Origin: Paroedura picta | Lineage: Eukaryota > Chordata > Lepidosauria > Squamata > Gekkonidae | Reading direction: 5' to 3' | DNA length: 64,000 nucleotides | Assembly: GCF_049243985.1 (NCBI RefSeq) | Contig: NC_135380.1 | Location: 22,988,501-23,052,500, forward strand | Shown: positions 60,301-64,000 of the stretch, one piece after another | Layout: every line of letters starts with the position of its first letter | How positions within the stretch are numbered: the stretch's first letter is position 1 | Made by a program: the position numbers and the translations under genes | The notes under the pieces: model-generated | What the model was told of the DNA's origin: nothing | Databases searched by the model: none | The model's input: the letters and a program-made list of their open reading frames with translations, nothing else

Positions 60301-63300
60301 TGCAAAATCGGCTTTGGGTTCTCTTTGAAGAGAAAGGAGTGGTATAAATAAACAATCCACTTTCTCTCATTGCAGAAGCTCTATACCCCCCAAGTGGAGC
60401 ACAAATGCAGCTCTGTGACTTATCAGGAGGAACACTCACCGATACCCCTGGTCCTAAATGAGGACACTTGGGGTCTTTGCCACTACAACCCTCTCCGGTG
60501 TACTCCACCAGGAAATCAGATCGCCAGCTGCTATTGCGTGTCTTGTTCACCTGCAGCAAAGGAGACATGTGCTTGAAGAAGAATACCACCTAGAACATTG
60601 TATTTCCCTCACTTTCCACTATGACATACCAAGTTTGCCAGCCTACTGTTTAATCTATGGTAGACATTCTGGCCCAATCCATTCATCCTTCAAAACAGGA
60701 CTGGTAGTGACAAGGAATAATATTCTCTAGCTAATCACTGCCTTTTGAGAGCTGAGTCCACACAGCAGAGCTTTTCAAACTTTGTCCCTGAAAATTCCTT
60801 GATGGCAGACAAGCATCCCTGAAAGGAATTTATCACTACTATACGATGCTACAAAAGCAGCGTGTTGTACATCAATTGGTGGTTCTCATTGCATGCTCAA
60901 GAGATCTTGACAGCATATGAACCTAGTATCTATCCAGTTATATTTCTGCCCAGTCCTCTCTGCAACACACAGGGGTTTTAGAGCAGGGGGTGCAACAGCA
61001 CAATAATTGTTATATTTATATTCCACTTTTATTTATTTTAGATTTTTATACCGCCCTGCCATACAGCTCTGGGCAGTTTACATATAACATCATGGGTAAT
61101 TACATAGAACTTTTCACTATAATATCCTCCAAGTGATATATTACATTTTAAAAAGGAATTCTGGCTTCTTTTTCTCATTCCCAGCACCTTCTTCCTCATT
61201 AAAGGACATCATGCTTAGGGCTGATCCTGCGTTGAGCAGGGAGTTGGACTAGATGGCCCGTATGGCCCCTTCCAACTCTATGATTCTATGATCATTCTGC
61301 TATGACAATTTTGCCTCTAACCCCTTATAGTCTATCCCTCCCTCTAAAATACCATTCTGTAACCAGTTAAAGAAAACCCACATCACCATCCTCTGAACCC
61401 CTAAGCATTATGCCTAAACAGACACGAATAATTATTTTGTGGAGTCCTTATATACAAAACATAAAATTTGAAAATGACAGGTGTACAGAATTCTAACAAT
61501 GACTCTCTTGTTTGCTACTCGGAACATTCTAGATTGGAATTTTGGAAAAGTTGTTACCAGCAGGGGCAAGAAGGACTGTCCATCCATGCGAGTCTGAGAT
61601 AAATTGATTCCCGCAATGTCCAGAAAGGTTGGTCCCAGATCAATATTGAGGATGGACTCCTGGAAAGGAAGAATCACAGAATGATGTAGACCATTCAACT
61701 CAATATGAAAATGCTTCTTCATAAGAAAGGACCGAAGGCTCTCCCCCTCAAGGCAACAGTTCCTGCAGAAAGCCACTAGATCAGGACTACGAATTCTAAT
61801 CCAAATTTTCACTACCTTTCCAAAAGCAACGGAAACCCTTCTCAGTTTTGGCATTATGTTTAGCATCTGTAAGCTTCCAGTTTATCATTACAAATTTTGC
61901 CTTAGTTTTGCTCATAAACTTTTACAGAAGCAGAAATAAAGACCATATTTGCAAGAACCATTCAGCATGTGTGTATCATGGAAGAAAGCCAATCAGAGAT
62001 TTGGAAGATATCCTTTGCATTCATGCAGACCTATATGGCTGCCTTAAACAAAGGCCGATCTCTGGCTCCTTCTCATCCACTGTCTATTCCAACCGGCCCC
62101 CATCAGAGAAAGGGTTTTTCCAGCTGGGCTGCTGGAAATAATTTTAGCAGGGAGTCCCTGAAGATCCAGTCTGGCACCTTCTGCATGAAAAGCTAGGGCA
62201 CCTCAAACTGAGACACTGAGCCCAACATAAGGAGGAGATGGGTGGAGATGAGAAAAGAGATACACTTACCAGATGGGTCTGATTTGGTTTGATGCCTGGA
62301 CCTCGCACAAGCAACGGCACTCGGATGTCAAACTCATAAAGCTGCCGCTTGTCAATAGGCAGTGAAAACTGACCTGTGGAGGCATAGAAGTCCTTGTTGA
62401 TTTTCACCTCCAAAGGTAACATCGATGGAAAGATGGCCAGGATTCTTGGAAGTCTTTTTTGGAAAATGTACTACTCATATGGATTTCCCACCCAGCAACT
62501 TCCTTTGCCCAAAATCAGCTGTATCCAACCTCTGAGGCGGAAGTTACGGGGGGAGGGGATTTAGGGGCTTTCTGCCACCCTATGATATTCCAGGATGTGT
62601 TCCTTAATTTTCAGCTTAGATTTAAAAATGCACATCCCAGTAAGCTCTTTGATTTACATAGGTAAGAGGAAAATCATGCCGAGTGTTTCTTCCTCAAATA
62701 TTTACCAAGAATGCAACCTACTCCCCCCTTTGCAGCCAATGAGTAGAAAGGTGCCAGAATGATTGGCACATGCTTCTCATTTAAACTGCACTGCATTTTG
62801 TTTAATTAAAGTCACCTAAAACATTTGGGTTAAATGTTACTTGAGCCACTTGGGCAAGATCCCACCAAAAGTCTGTACTTTTAAATGCCACAGATTATAA
62901 TGGGAGAATAAAGTACATGAGAATAAGTAAAGTGCTTAAATACTTTCCACTCAATTGGGTTTTAGAAGCACTTAGTTGCATTTAGAGGCTGCTGGTTTAC
63001 ATCACAAGTGATCTTCCCCACCCCACAACTGCATGACATCCGGCTATGCCCAATCACTCCCCGCATGTCCCAGAAGAAGAAGAGTTGGTTCTTATATGCT
63101 GATTTTCTCTACCTGAAGGAGTCTCAAAGCGGCTTACAGTCGCCTTCCCTTTCCTCTCCCCACAACAGACACCCTATGAGGTAGGTGAGGCTGAGAGAGC
63201 CCTGATATTACTGCTCCATGAGAACAGCTGTATCAGGACTGTGGCGAACCCAAGGTCACCCAGCTGGTTGCATGCGTGTGTGTGTGGGGGGGCGCAGAAT

Positions 63301-63919
63301 CAACCCCCCCCCCAGATTAGAAGTCTGCAATCCTAACCACTACACTAAGCTGGCTCTCACACCAGTTCTCTAATGAAAAAGAGAGGCATCTCTTCTTCCT
63401 CAAATGCTACCATTCATCCATTCCCTCTTGGCTGGAATGCATTTGTTCTAGGCAGCAGCAGTTTGCAGCTCACCAACATGGTAACCGTGGTCAGAGGTAT
63501 AGAACACGTATGTGTTTTTCAGCAAGTCAAGAGAGTCCAATTGGCCCAGCACTGCTGCCACCAGGTCATCCACAGAGAGCAGAGTCTGCCACCTGCAAGC
63601 AGGGAGAAAGACACATAAAAGATCTGCACATTACAGGACATTTTAGCCTGCCCCCTCTTTTCCCAACCCAGACAGTCTGAGCATGGCTTATATGGCATTC
63701 ACATACATTCAGTGTACTGCTTATTCCAACACCCTCATGGTCACAAGCATAACAAGATGGGCAGATTATCCTCCCCCACGCTGTCAGCCTCGTATTCCAA
63801 AACAGAGCTCCCTAAATGTCCTGAATCCATTCTTACCGTTCCCTGTAGGCTTTGTCAAGGAACTCAATGGATGCGTTTGACATAGGACTCTTTGCTTGCC
63901 TTACCAGCCAATGCTTGTC
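57348..63919 (-). CDS. GNS: N-acetylglucosamine-6-sulfatase (GNS or paralogue), last 7 exons
   Basis: This lysosomal enzyme removes 6-sulfate from N-acetylglucosamine of heparan and keratan sulfate. Exons: 63919-63837, 63592-63474, 62373-62270, 61659-61558, 60550-60440, 59099-58992 and 57491-57348. All have GT-AG borders and agreeing phases, giving 256 residues; the 5' exons lie beyond the right edge. Diagnostic stretches are [29 protein letters not shown], the metal-binding block [69 protein letters not shown] and [27 protein letters not shown] and NVT are glycosylation sequons. Human GNS has Asn where SDHGYH has His; many other sulfatases have His there. The protein stops at CSGASCRS, about 35 residues before the human end, so a GNS paralogue is possible. 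The 5' end of SH2D6 lies about 2.5 kb downstream of the stop, same strand. Confidence 0.9.
57748..57980 (+). repeat. tRNA-derived SINE (family S2)
   Basis: GTGGCCCAGTTGTATGTCACC, TGCTTGGCATGCAGAAGG, GGTTCAGTCCCTGGCATCTCC and a downstream ACTGTATGAAGCAGC follow the order of a common amniote tRNA-SINE. It lies in a GNS intron. Confidence 0.65.
58138..58260 (+). repeat. tRNA-derived SINE (family S2), degraded
   Basis: GGACTGTGGCTCAGTGACAG and TTGCATGCTGAAACAC are the head of family S2, followed by CTGCCAATCAAAGTAAGCC and CATACTGAGC. Confidence 0.6.
58497..58670 (+). repeat. 5S-rRNA-derived SINE (5S-Sauria type)
   Basis: GATCACATCAGATCTCGGAAG, CTAAGCAGGATCAGCCCTGG and GTATATGGATGGGAGACC follow internal 5S rRNA, then diverge into GGTGGCCATAAGTTGGCTCC and GGATGGCACTTTATACATA, the lizard 5S SINE tail. 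The 5' third of 5S is missing, so it is not a 5S gene. Confidence 0.85.
59180..59306. mobile_element. hAT-type MITE, 127 bp
   Basis: The ends CAGGGGTGGCCAAACTGTGAC and, inverted, CAGGGGTGGCCAAACTGTTG pair. CCCTAGAA and CCCTGAAA flank it, an 8-bp duplication with two differences. It is a relative of the element at 36538 and lies in a GNS intron. Confidence 0.85.
60120..60235 (-). repeat. LINE/SINE tail fragment
   Basis: TTATTTCATTCATTTATGCCCC, ACTTTCTCCCGAATGGGG and TGTTTTATCCTCATCATAAC are the inverse of the usual lizard tail pattern. Confidence 0.5.
61010..61110 (-). repeat. L2/CR1-group LINE tail fragment
   Basis: TTTTATACCGCCCTGCCATAC, AGCTCTGGGCAGTTTACA form an inverted 3' tail, with TTTATTTATTTTA at its left. 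Confidence 0.6.
61217..61292 (-). repeat. CR1-like LINE 3' fragment
   Basis: AGGGCTGATCCTGCGTTGAGC, GGGAGTTGGACTAGATGGCC and CTTCCAACTCTATGATTC are the inverse of 26654-26780. Confidence 0.75.
63071..63358 (-). repeat. tRNA-derived SINE (family S1)
   Basis: AAGAAGAAGAGTTGGTTC, CTGAAGGAGTCTCAAAGCGG, ACAACAGACACCCTATGAGG, GGTCACCCAGCTGG and CCTAACCACTACACTAAGC give a full inverted copy in a GNS intron. GT and G/C runs interrupt the middle. Confidence 0.85.
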
Positions 63920-64000
63920 CTGCAAGACAAGATGGGGATGATCATTAGGGATGATTCACAGAGGCTAAGTGTCATGAGACAGGACAAGATGCACAAATTT

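Noticed and set aside
1-64000. Retroviral or Polinton-type elements
   Set aside because: No reading frame with gag, protease, integrase, envelope or capsid-like motifs and no paired long terminal repeats were recognised; the only reverse transcriptase remnant belongs to an L2/CR1-group LINE.

Overview
The window looks like nuclear DNA of a squamate reptile (a lizard; which group is not certain). It carries a Sauria-type tRNA SINE with the ACCTTT tail, a 5S-rRNA-derived SINE, several other tRNA-type SINE families ending in short C/T-rich tails, many L2/CR1-group LINE 3' ends with AATAAA tails, and numerous short inverted-repeat transposons. Coding sequence is sparse and split by GT-AG introns. 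I found no CRISPR array, no functional tRNA or rRNA gene and no recognisable retroviral reading frame.

Layout. 1-12.6 kb: repeats and unassigned sequence, with exon-like segments of unknown identity on the minus strand near 3.0-3.7 kb, an 895-bp Harbinger-type non-autonomous element (5344-6238) and an old L2/CR1 reverse transcriptase fragment (8956-10135). 12648-19939: a 7.3-kb PIF/Harbinger DNA transposon that looks largely whole, flanked by TTA target duplications. It holds a two-exon DDE transposase (plus strand), a four-exon SANT/trihelix plus coiled-coil protein (plus strand) and a second, different four-exon SANT/trihelix protein (minus strand). 20-37.9 kb: intergenic DNA with SINE, LINE and MITE fragments, two RFX-type X-box palindromes (21104, 30262) and a near-perfect 37-bp-stem hairpin (34507-34589). 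37.9-54.8 kb: a host SLP-76-family adaptor gene on the minus strand, best matched to SH2D6, read here as about 16 mostly tiny exons whose phases all agree. 57.3-64 kb: the last seven exons of a GNS (N-acetylglucosamine-6-sulfatase) gene or close paralogue on the minus strand, running off the right edge.

The two host genes are in the same orientation, with the 3' end of the sulfatase gene about 2.5 kb upstream of the first SH2D6 coding exon. They are functionally unrelated: an immune-type signalling adaptor and a lysosomal glycosaminoglycan sulfatase. The three transposon genes plausibly form one system: transposase for cutting and joining, SANT proteins for recognising the ends or carrying transposase to them. 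The 895-bp element shares both ends with the large one and may be moved in trans.

The strongest candidate for something undescribed is the three-gene Harbinger element with two distinct SANT genes. Homology calls are from recognition of motifs and remembered family sequences; no search was run.
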